A DNA stretch of 64,000 bases from Ectobius pallidus (lineage: Eukaryota > Arthropoda > Insecta > Blattodea > Ectobiidae): contig CAXKWD010000006.1 of NCBI GenBank assembly GCA_964059195.1, forward strand, positions 133,926,539 to 133,990,538. The letters run 5' to 3'. Each line of letters opens with the position of its first letter. The first letter of the stretch is position 1. Shown here piece after piece: positions 1 to 11,130 of this stretch. Below the pieces are notes generated by a model, which saw only the letters and a program-made list of their open reading frames with translations, was not told where the DNA came from and made no database searches. Position numbers and translations under genes: made by a program.

Positions 1-963
1 TTGTTCTCGATATTGAAAGTCTCACAGAATGTGAACGATCTCAGATACTCACTTTTCTGGTTCACTGGAAATAGGATAGGCTGTGTACGGAAGATAAGTA
101 TTTCATTCAGCTGATGTTATGTGTGCTCATGTCGCGGACCAGATTGATCAACGTCTTCTGCCGATAGAGGATTCCATTCCCTTCAATCCTGAGGATATTC
201 TAGCAAACAATTCACCGCAAGAGGAAAATTCCTCCGAAAACATGAAAAGTATAAATGATGTCCAGATATCATTATGGATTATCAGATTTCCGGCTTACTT
301 AATTGTACAGCCATAATTATTTAATCTCTTAATGTACAATTTAAAAAAACAGCAAAATAGTAAACTATTGAAGCGTATATGGGTCGAAAGTGAGTAAGAA
401 AGATTGGAATAGAGCGAGAGAGGCCAAGATGTTGTGAGTGAGAGTGTGGGAGACAGTGAAGGTGAAAATGAGATTTTGAGTGGAAGAGATAAAGAGATGG
501 ATCGTGAGGGAGATAAAGGGACAGAAATAGAAAAAAAAGTACATTGAAGAGGTACATAAAAACCTGAAGGACTGTATTACTTCTACAGTTGTGCTGGTTG
601 ATTGGACATGAACCATATTAACATGCTCTGTCAGAAGGTTGTCATATGGTAATGTGTAGGCCTACTTAATATTGCGAACATGCGGGGCAGCATACTGTTG
701 TTCACATGTCAAGCCGAATTACAGCCTCTGTTAAGATGGATATTAATATTTCATTACCCATATTCTGTACACTAATTAGTACAGGCTTAATATTACTTGC
801 AAAGGATGTCCAAGACGAGCCTCCGTTGTTGAGTATGCGTGAGTTCCAGTGTAGCCTAATAATATTGAAATTAATTTTTAGAGGCTTCTCCACACCGCTA
901 GGATCCGTGAAATTCGTGAGACCCGATAACACCAATATTTCTCATTTCAACAAATGTTTACAA
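1..963. other. Unassigned, low-complexity intergenic DNA
   Basis: No gene is recognised here. Two open stretches exist: 119-316 (+, 65 codons, acidic, begins MCAHVADQ) and about 702-960, which is open on both strands. Neither resembles a family I know and neither has convincing splice sites. The segment 380-540 is purine-rich (GAGA-like) on the plus strand. Chance reading frames of this size are expected in this composition. Confidence 0.4.
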
Positions 964-1383
964 ATAGGGATGGGTCCTCGATACTTTCGATACTCTCGAT
1001 ACTTGCATGGTATGGACATCGAGCGATGCTTCAGAAAACTCGCTCGGTACTTTTTCGATACTTTGGTAATCCTGCAATTAAGTGAGAATGCTAGTATTTT
1101 TTAGCAAAAACTTGTAAGTGGACTGTTTCAAAAACTAATTTTAGTTTTAATGTAGAGTTAAAAAATAATTATAGGCTACTGATGATATTAAATTTTGTCT
1201 CATTAAATATGCACACTTAATTTAGTTGGTATTACACAGTTTTCTCAACCTTTAATTTTTAATGTACCTATTTATTGAAACTGGAAATGTTAACGGTGTC
1301 GAGTATCGAAGTATCGTGTATCGAGGAAAAAATCATGTATCGGTATCGAGTATCGAGAGAATCTGGTATCGACCATTCCCTAT
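964..1383. mobile_element. Possible small inverted-repeat element rich in TATCGA words
   Basis: The left end reads ATAGGGATGG and the right end CCATTCCCTAT, so the ends are inverted repeats. Both subterminal regions are packed with GATACT and TATCGA words in opposite orientation (about 978-1050 and 1298-1372). The flanks gtttacaa and aattacaa match at 6 of 8 positions, which suggests a decayed 8-bp target duplication of hAT type. The interior has no transposase. The family call is an inference from end structure only. Confidence 0.5.
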
Positions 1384-1723
1384 AATTACAAGCTATCCTT
1401 TTACCGCCGCCCACGATCCCAAAAAACATACTTTCAAATCGCGAAATAACGAGAAAAATAAATTTAGGCCTAATCCTACTTTGTAAACGAATCCCAGCAA
1501 AAATATTTTCGTTTGACGAAATCTAAATATTAATTAATATTTAATTTCCTGCACTTATTCCCTCGTGACTTTGCTAACAATTAAATTTGTTGGCCATATT
1601 GCTAATGAGAGGCAATTTTTTTCTCCTAAACGAACTGCTCGCTGCACAAGATACAAGGAGGAAGAACCATAGAATCGACCTGCGATGTAACGCTTGTGCG
1701 CAACATTCAGAATATGTTATAAA

Positions 1724-2272
1724 TAGGGCCCGGATTCTGATGACCTAAAATTGTTTGAAAAATGACCTATAAAGTGACCCTAAATTTTAAAGAAAATGAC
1801 TTAATAATTGCAAAGAATGACCTAAAACCTGATATTTTATTTATAAAAATTATTATTGAGCACACAAAGATATAGACTAATTTGTACACAATTCTAAAAA
1901 CTGTAAATGTAGAAAGGATATTGCAGGTCTAAAAACTTTGTTCTTGATTGAAACATTTAAGAAGAAAAATATGAAAATTCTTTTTAAAGTAGGTTCTACA
2001 AAAAATGTTGCATTATAGTAACCTAGTGATTTATTTAAATTAAATGCATGAAAATGTCAAAATAAGGAAGAAAATTACACGAAAATGACAAAATAATGAC
2101 GTAAAATTGAAATAAATGCCCTAAAAATATAAAATTGCATAAAATGACAAAAAATGACCTAATAAAAACTCATTTCTGTAGTCTAGAGGTCATGATTAGG
2201 ATTTATCTACAAGCTGGCAATGTCTAGGCAGCATCAATAAAAAGATGACATGTCATTAGAATCCGGGCCCTG
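1724..2272. mobile_element. Non-autonomous hAT element, family G copy 1
   Basis: A 549-bp element with inverted ends TAGGGCCCGGAT and ATCCGGGCCCTG, bounded by a perfect 8-bp target duplication gttataaa (1716-1723 and 2273-2280). The interior is AT-rich and repeats AAAATGACCT-type words, with no coding capacity. The 8-bp duplication and short ends are the hAT superfamily hallmark. A second copy in inverted orientation lies at 38442-39280. It was probably mobilised in trans by an autonomous relative not present in this window. Confidence 0.88.
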
Positions 2273-2320
2273 GTTATAAACTACTACATAAATTCTAACT
2301 TCTATGGCTTCTCAAACTTT

Positions 2321-2406
2321 ATTTGGTAACTTAATAAAATGTACACCTTATACCCTCAATTATATAATTGAGGGTATAAGGTGTACATTTTATTAAGTTA
2401 CTAAAT
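2321..2406. repeat. Near-perfect palindrome without spacer
   Basis: Bases 2326-2363 are exactly complementary to 2364-2401, with the axis between 2363 and 2364 and no loop. With one mismatch the arms extend to 2321-2406 (43 bp each). Each arm carries a TGTACACCTTATACCCTC segment. The structure would extrude as a cruciform or fold as a hairpin in RNA. No coding content and no clear target duplication were seen. Confidence 0.95.
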
Positions 2407-3594
2407 TTACAACCCTCATTGGACAATGAAATTTATTTATTTGGTATGCTGGAATACAATTATTTCCTAAATTCGGAGATCAATACCCAATTAGTATTTA
2501 CGATGAACTTATAAAAAGTTCGAAATGAATAAATACTTCCTACAATAAACGAAAAGACAAGAGGCGGGAAATTTGAATTAAACTGTTGATCAAATGTCCT
2601 GGTTTAAGTAGGCTAATTCATAATTAGATGAGTGGATTGAATTTATATTATGTTTCACATGCACTAATATTAACGTGATGACGTCACAAGCTAATAATAA
2701 CTCAGACAACAGCAATTTTGGTGCCTTAGAATTTATACTTATTTTTGGGTATATTTAGGTCGCTGATGGCAAATGTTCCATTAGTTTTGCTTTATCAGCT
2801 TTAGTTTTGTGAGATATGGTATTACCATTATGCATATTATCCCATTTTACGTTTGATATAAATAAAAAACAGTGCCTATTTTTAGCTTCTAAATCATGTG
2901 AAGAAAAAAGCAACACACTAACATTACATTAACATTACAATAACAATATAACATGGGGTCTTTCAAAAAATTGATATTATCACATACTGTACGGCCGTTT
3001 ATGACTTATGAGCGGTCAATTTGAGGACCAAAAAATAATCAAGCTTTTAGTTTTTCTGTACTTCGTACAGTTTTCGTCCTACGTATCCAGAGTATGGTCA
3101 AGAACCTTCACTATATTATCAAGCAAGATTTTGTTTCGCTAGACTAAGAGTTCACGAATAAAATCTATATAAATGTAGAGCTGGTAGAAAAAAGCTGTTT
3201 ACATATTTGGAATAAGCATACGAAGTATAGCCAATAACCGGTAAAACATCTGAGACTCTAAACAAAAAGTTATTTTTTGTTGGGCTGTGTAATCTAAGAA
3301 TTTTACCTTCTTCTATAAGACTTATAAAAACCTTAACAAAACAGCAGGGCGTTTAGAATACACCCCCATGCAAAATTATACTGGCTGTATTGTGATAGTA
3401 GTTAAAGAGTAATGTGTGAAAAAAAAGATTCTTGAAATATGAGGAAACTCTTGGATAATTCTGTTTTTATAATGATTCTGAATCTGAAAAAACTCATTAA
3501 CAGCGCATGCAATATTAAACTTTTTAAAACAAAAATATATAGAAAGTTCTGCGTATTTTTTTTTTCGGTTCAAGAATTTAAAGGATGGTGCAAT
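2407..3594. other. Unassigned intergenic DNA
   Basis: AT-rich sequence with only short chance reading frames (for example 3376-3573 on the minus strand). I see no repeat ends, splice-flanked exons or RNA genes. Confidence 0.4.
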
Positions 3595-3922
3595 AGCCTA
3601 TATAGACTGCGTAAATTCTGTTCGTGTTAATTTTTAACACTATACTAAACTAACTTCATTTCGTCTTGTAAAAATCCTTACGTTCCAAGAAAATAGCAAA
3701 GAACAAGCTTCGACTTGATCGTACGCCATCAGCTACAATCTATCGCAGTAGACAATAATTACGACAGCTTGCTAACGGGTGACTGGCGCGGTCAGCCGAT
3801 TTTTTTAAATGAATCTAAAATCGAAACACTTAAACATTTAATTTTGTCGAACAAAACAATCGTATGCCTATGATGGTTTAAGATATTCGTATGGAAGTGT
3901 ATTTCATAAACATACTCATAAC
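3595..3922 (+). repeat. Dispersed repeat R, copy 1 (left part; continues at 4542-4605)
   Basis: From about 3595 the sequence aligns by eye with 18030-18340 and, inverted, with 34750-35300. Shared blocks include the TTTCGTCTTGTAAAAATC segment, the region around ctatcgcag and the block catttaataaacatactc-like near its end. The repeat is interrupted at 3923-4541 by a hAT element and resumes with the segment that ends tataggctcgttgcataatg. No coding sequence was seen. The ends GTAACGGTATCATAATG (copy 2) and the inverse of CATTATAGGCTCGTTGC look weakly inverted, so an old DNA transposon is possible. Confidence 0.7.
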
Positions 3923-4541
3923 TAGAGACCGGATTTTAAAGGGAATTCATTTTTTTTATCTTTCATCACAAAACGTGATAAAATTGAACAGGACATTACT
4001 GAGTAAGTTTCAACTGCAAATTACCTGGTTTTAACGTCCTTTTTTTCCCCTTTTTTAGGCCCATTTCCCTTTTTTTAGGAACTTTCCCTTTCCAGTACCT
4101 TTTTTGCTGATTTATTTTGAAAAATTCGTAAATTTCCCAGTATTTGGCAATATGAAAACATTAAGAATTGTTTACGCTGATTCACAATAGAAATAATAAT
4201 TCCTCCCAGCAGAATAGAGCGTTACAGGGAAATCACAGGCTTGCCATTACCTAAGTTTCCCATTATAACAAGGTGGGGGACATGTGAGAATTTCAACAAA
4301 ATCAAAAAAGTCTTCAGTCATTAGACGTTACAGAATCAGCAGCTGTAGTGCAAGCAAAGGCTTTACATAAAACAAACATGTATTTCTCTGTTCAATTTTT
4401 ACACTCTCTTACTTTTATATCCCTTTTTCCCCACCTTTTTTGGCAATAATTTTCCTTTTTTCCCCACCTTTTTTTGGCAATAATTTTCCCTTTTTTCGTC
4501 CTTTTTTGGGTGAAAATTTTCCCTTTAAAATCCGGTCTCTA
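3923..4541. mobile_element. Non-autonomous hAT element, family A copy 1
   Basis: A 619-bp element with inverted ends TAGAGACCGGATTTTAAA and its complement, flanked by a perfect 8-bp duplication ctcataac (3915-3922, 4542-4549). Its partner at 62717-63341 is nearly identical but keeps about 28 bp more around a transposase-like coding remnant. Here that block is deleted (near 4280-4290), breaking the frame. The segment TCCCTTTTTT-type runs toward the right end are shared. It is nested inside repeat R. Confidence 0.92.
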
Positions 4542-4625
4542 CTCATAACCTAATAAATGCTATTATAGGCTCGTTGCATAATGTCTTTTAGATTCGTTAT
4601 GATTAGGCTACTTAAGCAGATAAAT

Positions 4626-4749
4626 GTATAAAAATAATTCTGTTTTTATATAAATATGATCCTATTGTAAATTAATTCATATGTAGCGTATAAAAATAAT
4701 TCTGTTGGGTATATAAATATGATCCTATTATAAATTAATTCATCTGTAG
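4626..4749 (+). repeat. Tandem duplication, 2 x 62 bp
   Basis: Two direct copies, 4626-4687 and 4688-4749, each starting GTATAAAAATAATTCTG. They differ at only a few bases, so the duplication is fairly recent. Confidence 0.85.
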
Positions 4750-6465
4750 AATGCATGTTCTTTCGTATCTAAATGACTGGAAAGAGAATGCTTTGTACAA
4801 TATATTACTGAAAACCCCAAGAGTGGTTATCGGGATATCGGTACTGGGCTTAAAATAATGTGTGGAATGTATGGAGCATGTATAATGAGATCAGCATTAT
4901 TTATATTCCCACTGCTTATACTCTACCCATTCATAGTATCATGAGTGTGCATGTATTGAATACACATTTAGCTATTACGTATTAACCGTCCGTGATAGCC
5001 TACATCATCCATTAAAAAAAACTGAATGTAACCACAATTCAAATCCCCTAACCACTACAAACCTGCTTGTTCCCTCAACATATATTATCATGTAAATAAC
5101 TTATCTTATAAGCTACATTAGTTTTTAATACCATGAAACTATTTAAAATCGGATAATCATGTGGCATCATAGAAAAGAATTACGTTCAACAACACAATTT
5201 ACAGAGAATTCGTTACGATTTTCGTATTTATTATGCGACAAGATGGGATTGCAATGTGTTAATATAGGACTCTTATTTTTACTTCCTCTGCCCGTGCCAT
5301 AGGTAGCCTACTATAGGTAGAAGAAGTATTGTTTTCGAACCCCTAGATTCCAAGTTAAGTTTTTTTAACTACTTAAATACAGATTTTGAGGTCCACTGAA
5401 TCCAAAAATATTTTCGGAAACATGTCTGAGTATGTTTGTCCGTGAACAGCCTATCTCCAAAGCGGAAAATCGTTTGAAAACTTTTTTTATTATTATTTGT
5501 TAGGTAGCCTACCTTTTGAGGATGAAGATCGGCGACAACTTTCTCCTATTTTTGAAGGGACTTTACATTAAGAAAATTTCCTTCGTGTGCTATATACGAA
5601 GTTGTACATTAGTATACGAGCAAATTGTTAACTTCAGTAAACGTTAGTAATAATGCGAAGAACCTTCTAGAATAATATTAATCTGTAAATAAATGTAAAT
5701 ATTAGTAGATAAGTACTGTGCTAGTATACATATATTTTAAATACAATAGTGGTATAATAGTACTAAAAGCAAAAGCTACTTTAAAAATGCATTAGCAATA
5801 TTAAGTATAACATTCTAGAATAATATTAATTTGTCTCTACACCATTGTACTTTCATATGCGTAGTTAAGTATTCTTAATATGTTTGTAAAATTAGAAATC
5901 ACAACATGTAGTATTACCCTTTAATGGAGCATGTTGTGAATAAATCATTATATATATAACCACTGGGGTTACCGAATGCTCCGGATGAGCAGTAGTGTAT
6001 GTTAAATGTCTGCCATGTGAATGGTGAACGCCTTGGAGCATTTGTTCTTGCTGTTTTTACCTAATGTATATGACAGTGGCAATTGAAAAAGTTTTAAAGT
6101 CCTCTCCATCACTGAAGGCAGCAATAAATATTTCAAGGTTTGGAATGTTTCTTGCTTAGGCCTATCAAGATGATACCAGAACTGTTAGAATATAAATTGA
6201 AAGCAAAGTGAAACTAAATATGTTTTCACTCTTTTCGAAATATTATAATCGCTAAGTTATCTAAACGCACAGCCCCTGTCCATTGTACCAAACTACCCTG
6301 ATTAGAGGGGAGGCAAATATTAAAAATGTAATAGGGTGACAACGCACCCCCGATGAGCAGAAAATGATATTCAGAAAAGGGTGAGTAGGCTAGGAATAGT
6401 AAATAGCCTAATTTTGAACTAATAGGCTTACACAATAAAAAAGGAAAACATTAAAAATCTTTGTA
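4750..6465. other. Unassigned intergenic DNA
   Basis: AT-rich spacer. The word TTCTAGAATAATATTAAT occurs twice (about 5664 and 5812), suggesting a small direct duplication. Nothing else is recognised. Confidence 0.4.
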
Positions 6466-6468
6466 CAT

Positions 6469-6945
6469 ATGGCGCTCCTCTCACGCAGCGGGCCCTGGTT
6501 CGATTCCTGGTCGGGACAAGTTACCTGGGTGAGGTTTTTCCGGGGTTTTTCCTCACCTGTGAGACAAACATCAGGTAACTTTGGGCCCTTATGGTTCACT
6601 AACTTTAGGCCCTTGTGGTTCACTAACTTTAGGCCCTTGTGGTTCACTAACTTTAGGCCCTTGTGGTCCCCGGATATCATCTGTCCGTCATTATCATCTT
6701 CATCCCACCCTTGCCTTGTTCGGAGTGAGTGTATGTGTGAATGGTGTGTCTCGTCCTAGGTGTTCGTATTGTCTCGGAGGAGGCGCAGGCATTGGGCTGA
6801 TCACTCATCCGGGGAGGCCCTCCATGTCCTTGTCTGGTCAAAAAGTATTCTGTGTTGTGATCCATAGTTCATTCCTCTCCCGACATGTCGCGGCGCGGGC
6901 CGCATAAAGGTCCCTACAAGGGAGAGTTAAAACTACGAAAGAGAG
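6469..6945 (+). mobile_element. tRNA-derived SINE, family B copy 1
   Basis: The 5' end carries an RNA polymerase III B-box-like GGTTCGATTCC (about 6497) after a tRNA-like head. The body aligns with 10738-11130: shared blocks include TTTTTCCGGGG, ccccggatatcat, ggcattgggctgatcactc and a 3' end with a gggagag motif. Fragments of the same family lie at 33545-33640 and at 63342-63460. This copy is longer because it holds a 24-bp tandem repeat. Reading frames across it are not genes. Confidence 0.8.
6576..6667 (+). repeat. 24-bp minisatellite inside SINE family B
   Basis: Three full units start at 6591, 6615 and 6639 (core GGTTCACTAACTTTAGGCCC), preceded by a partial unit. The paralogous SINE at 10738 has a single related segment, so the array expanded within this copy. 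Confidence 0.9.
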
Positions 6946-7498
6946 AAAAATAGTAGGCCTAGGTCTACTGAAATGTAAAAAAGCCTGCACGAGTGTGCTA
7001 GACGCTCTGGGGGCGGTGTGACTATGTTAATGCACAACACCTGCATTGTACACATGATACCTAATCAATTAGGCGGTTTCGCAGGGGGATGGTCATAGCT
7101 CAGGAAATGAGTTCTGCCCACAGGCCACCTACAGGGCAGCCCGCCTCGGCCACACCGGGGCGTGCTTGTTTGTTCGCAATCCCCTTTAAATTGTTTTCGC
7201 TAAGAACTATGATTAAATTCCCAATGTTACAAGTTGACTAACTTCAGCATAAAAAGCATTCAGAATTACCATATAGACCGCAAGAAGGTGAACCTTGCGG
7301 GGAAGCTTGGATTTACATGCTCTTCTTGTCTTGTGCAATTGACCAAGAAGGAAGCAACCTTGGTGACACGTTTCTGTTTACTTTCATTCTATGAACTACA
7401 GTGGTTGTCAATTTCTACCATTCTCGCCTTTCTTAATAGACGGGGATTACTAAAATCTGCATTTTATAAGAAAGCTGTAAGAAATTTATGATCATACG
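6946..7498. other. Unassigned DNA
   Basis: The stretch 6985-7190 has higher GC than its surroundings but shows no recognised family or exon signals. The open frame 7234-7491 (+) matches nothing I know. Confidence 0.35.
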
Positions 7499-7648
7499 GG
7501 CTTCCAGCCGGATGAATAGAAGAACTGATTCCGAACTTTCGGCAGCGTGCTCCGCTGCCATTCCCACCTTCTGGAAGAAGTAAGCTGATCTCCCAGAAGA
7601 TGGCTGCAGAGCAAGCTGCCGAAAGCTCTACTCACCCGGTTGGAAGCC
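7499..7648. mobile_element. Foldback (hairpin) element
   Basis: The left end GGCTTCCAGCCGG and right end CCGGTTGGAAGCC are inverted, and the complementarity continues inward through TTTCGGCAGC and GCTGCCGAAAG to the centre near 7575. Almost the whole 150 bp folds on itself. Its GC content is far above the flanks. No target duplication could be fixed, so the superfamily is unknown. Confidence 0.8.
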
Positions 7649-10128
7649 AAAGAAATCATTATATATTGTCAACACCGGGAATGACTCAAGTCACACACTT
7701 AGTACTTTTTTTACATCAAATTTATGTATTTATATATTTCCTTTGCAACGTTTAGTTAATTGCGTATTAAAACGATCTAAAATACTAGTTTAGGTTTTTT
7801 AATATAGGAATATATTCATGCTAAGAGTGCTTAAGATTACTATTTCAGTTCAGTCCCTGTTACTAGCATATTAAGGGCATATACAAAATAAAGGCATCTC
7901 AGCTATGGAATTATTTTATGAGACAATCATCCAATCTAAGCTACTTTTCATTTTGCCAAACTACTTTTCATTTTGCAAAAGAGAGCAAGTAGGCATTTTG
8001 TGGAACTTTGCCAAGATCCCTTCTTAAACTACTTCTAGTTCAACATCAGATTCTTAGTTTTCCATCTGTGTTTATCTTAAATTGTCTTAACAGTTATGTT
8101 CGGTGATCAGCTTCTCATAATTATCCTTCTCGTAAAAGAACGAACTTGTATATTCCTACACGTAAATATAGTACAGCAAAACTATTAACATTTATGAATT
8201 GTAGGTCTAAAAAATTTCAATAGTCTTTCAGAAAACATTTATCATTCAACGTATTTGATGACGATCCTGTCAACTTTTATGGCAAACACTTTACCTAGTG
8301 TGCAAGATTTTTATAACGTTAATGGACTGTAAATTTATGACGTTGCTATCATTCTATACATTAAAAACGCCACAGCAGTAAACAAATATTACTGTCTCTC
8401 TTATTTTAAGGTTTTATTATTTTTACATTACTTTTAAATTTACATATTTTATCAGAAGTAAATTCTGACTTCCAGATTGCAGCCAGTTTACCTCTAACCT
8501 TTAATATGACGCTGATAGCATGGAATCTGAACGCTCATGATATAACGTGCGATTTGTTTATCTATAAAAGTCAAAGCTATCTGATGTGAACTTCATCAAT
8601 CTGAAAAAAAAAATTATGGAATATGTATCGCACAATGGAATGGCTCAGAAAAAATACAACAGTTATTAATGTATTTCATGTGATAGTAGTAAGGCTACTC
8701 AGTTGTGTGAAGAGGTCAGGAAAAAAGTTGTTTCTATTTTTCCCGTTAAAAATTAATTTTCATCGACTTCAAAATAAAAACCATATTTCCTTCCTGAGCT
8801 ATTTAAAAATTAATGGTATAATTCCAGTTCTCTTTGTCCAGTTCGGCTGTGACTTGGATTTAGATGGCCACCTGACCTAAAACCACACAGAGATCAAAGT
8901 ATTGAAGGTTTCCGTGGAAATTTTGAAGCAGCATTTAACCCAGATTTAATTTTTTTTTTTCATTCATGGAAATTCTCTTTTGAGAACGTTTCAATCACTG
9001 TTCTTCTGTTTAACCATTTTCTCGTATGATTCATTACTCTTGTCTATTTATTGAGTATGCTTTGTACCTGGTTAGATGAATTCCTAAGAAGTTGCAATTT
9101 GTAGGATTTTGATATGTGAATTCCTATAATTTGATACATGAATTCCTACAAAGACAAGTTATGTGAAGTAGAAAATGACAGAATTTCCCCTCCCGCTTAA
9201 CACAACCGCCTGGTACTGAGCAACTTTAATACAGGTGTCTTCGTTCATTGTTTAAGAATATAATCTTGTGAAAAGTTAGGCATTAAAATTATAACACTGC
9301 CAAAGCTAGACATTAAATCCTTTGTCGAAACCTCTTTTAAAGAAATAAAATATAAATACACAAATATGTAAAATTCTTGATATTTTATTTATTAAGACAC
9401 TTTCTTCACGTATTCGAATGTTGTGGTGCGCCCGCATTAACATAAACACCTTTCTCAATTCTTTCTTCGTTGTGTTATTTTTTCTAATAGGGCATTATTA
9501 ACTGCACTGCGTGGTTTTACGTATGTGTGTGCTTTTTTTTGTATTGCCTTCATCACCTCTAAACATTTAAATATATGGAAATAAAAAAATTATATAAAAA
9601 TTAGCATTAAGGTCTGCGTGTAAAGCTTAACAGATATTGGTGCTGTGAAGGGAAGCTGTAGGAATTAGCGGGTTGTCATTTTTCAGACACATATCCACAT
9701 ATTCTACAAATCTTTACCTCTTCCGATTTTTTTTAGGAATTAACAGAGACTGCTCTGTCCGATGGCAACCCTAGGAAGGAGAAGCAAAAATGAATATAGG
9801 CCTAACACATTATTTTCTATATAGGTCTACAACATGTGATATAAAATTTTCAGCTGCTGTCACTTTTACCACCTTTCTGAGCCCTCCAGTTTGTTTATAC
9901 ATATTTTCAGAGTCTTAGTTTTTAAAAGGACGTGCTGTGATCCCCATATTGAATTCCATTATGACACACTGATAAATATAATTAGTACAGTTGTATCAGC
10001 TGATATACTGAAATCTGGTGGAATACATTTCTCTTGTGATCCGATATTCATAATCCCTTGCAAATGCATAACACATTAGTTAGGTATTGTGTTATTTTCA
10101 CCATAGTGTGAATGCTACACTCTACTGT
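7649..10128. other. Unassigned intergenic DNA
   Basis: Long AT-rich spacer. A TATAAAAG box at 8563-8570 with an initiator-like TTCATC about 32 bases downstream resembles a core promoter, but the following open frame (from 8623, 85 codons) is unlike any protein I know. The word GAATTCCTA recurs near 9075, 9118 and 9139. No gene is called. Confidence 0.35.
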
Positions 10129-10300
10129 AAACTATGAACCACGGTAGTTCCCAACCTTCTAAGTGTCCCTGCCCCCTGAAATACAGAGACATTTTTGCGA
10201 TCCGCGAGGCGGTCTGGAAGCAAGATGTCGGCCGGTAAAGACTCATGTACGGAACCCCTCGATTCAAGTGTACGGATTTCTGAATTAGGCCTACAGTTAG
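10129..10300. mobile_element. Decayed hAT terminus
   Basis: The segment with GTAGTTCCCAACCTTC followed by a run of cytosines resembles the terminal region of hAT elements such as the one at 40109-40573 (CAGTGGTTCCCAAAC). No matching opposite end or target duplication was found, so this is a weak call. Confidence 0.35.
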
Positions 10301-10737
10301 AATAATAACCTACCTTTGTCATAGATGATTTTGAAAATTATCTCCATCATTCTGACATATTTTTAAAAAGTTTGCATTCACACGCATTAATTCTTCTTGT
10401 GAAATCCCTGCAATTCTCTTCCTACGTTCCCTTTCAGTATTTCAGTTGTACAGTATGGGAGTTATTCTTGTACACTTATTTTTTAAGTTCCCACTAAAAT
10501 AAAAATAACATACAGTATGCCTGACATCTGGAGATCTTGCTGGCCATAACCCTTACTAATTACCCTACCTTCAAACACTTCTTCAATTAAATCTAACGAG
10601 AGATCTGTAGTAGGCCTATGCGCTGTAGCGGAGTCTTGTTGGAAAAATGAAAATTTAATTGAAGAAGTATTTGAATCTCACGAGAGATATGCAGTATGCG
10701 CTGTAGCGAAGTCTTGTTGAGAAAATAAAATTTTAAT
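10301..10737. other. Unassigned DNA with a local direct duplication
   Basis: Two diverged copies of a segment about 70 bp long, containing GCGCTGTAGCGGAGTCTTG-like and GCGCTGTAGCGAAGTCTTG blocks (about 10619 and 10697), sit just upstream of the SINE. Nothing else is recognised. Confidence 0.5.
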
Positions 10738-11130
10738 TGGGGCCCGGGTTCGAAACTTTGTCGGGAGAACTTACCTAGGTGGGGTTTTCCGGGGCTTTTC
10801 GTCGCCTGTGAGACAAATGTCGGGTAACTTAGATCCTTGGAGTCCCCGGATATCATCGGTCGTCATTATTATCTTCATCCCATCCTCACCTTGTTCAGAG
10901 TGAATGTGTGTGTGAATGGCGTGTTTCGTCCTATGCGTATATGTTGTCTCGGAGGTGACCCCGGCATTGGGCTGATCACTCATCCGGGGATCCCCTCCAT
11001 GTCCTTGTGTGGTCAAAAAAATATGTTTGTGATCCACAGATAATCACTCTCCCAACAGGTCGCGGCCCTAAGGCCCGGGCGGCGTGGGTCGCTTAGGTGT
11101 CCCTTAAAAGGGAGAGGGAAAACTAAGGTA
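10738..11130 (+). mobile_element. tRNA-derived SINE, family B copy 2
   Basis: A B-box-like GGTTCGAAACT near 10747 is followed by the same body as 6469-6945: ACTTACCTAGGTGGGG, ccccggatatcatcgg, attgggctgatcactcatcc and a terminal gggagagggaaaac. This is the more complete reference copy in the window because it lacks the minisatellite. The tail is A-rich. The short frames on both strands across it are incidental. Confidence 0.8.

Noticed and set aside
706..1104. 132-codon plus-strand ORF
   Set aside because: It runs into the TATCGA-rich inverted-repeat element and has no recognised motif. The opposite strand is equally open, so it looks like chance.
6408..6907. Overlapping frames with short peptide repeats (NHKGLKLV, GPCGSLTL)
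   Set aside because: They are translations of the 24-bp minisatellite inside a SINE.
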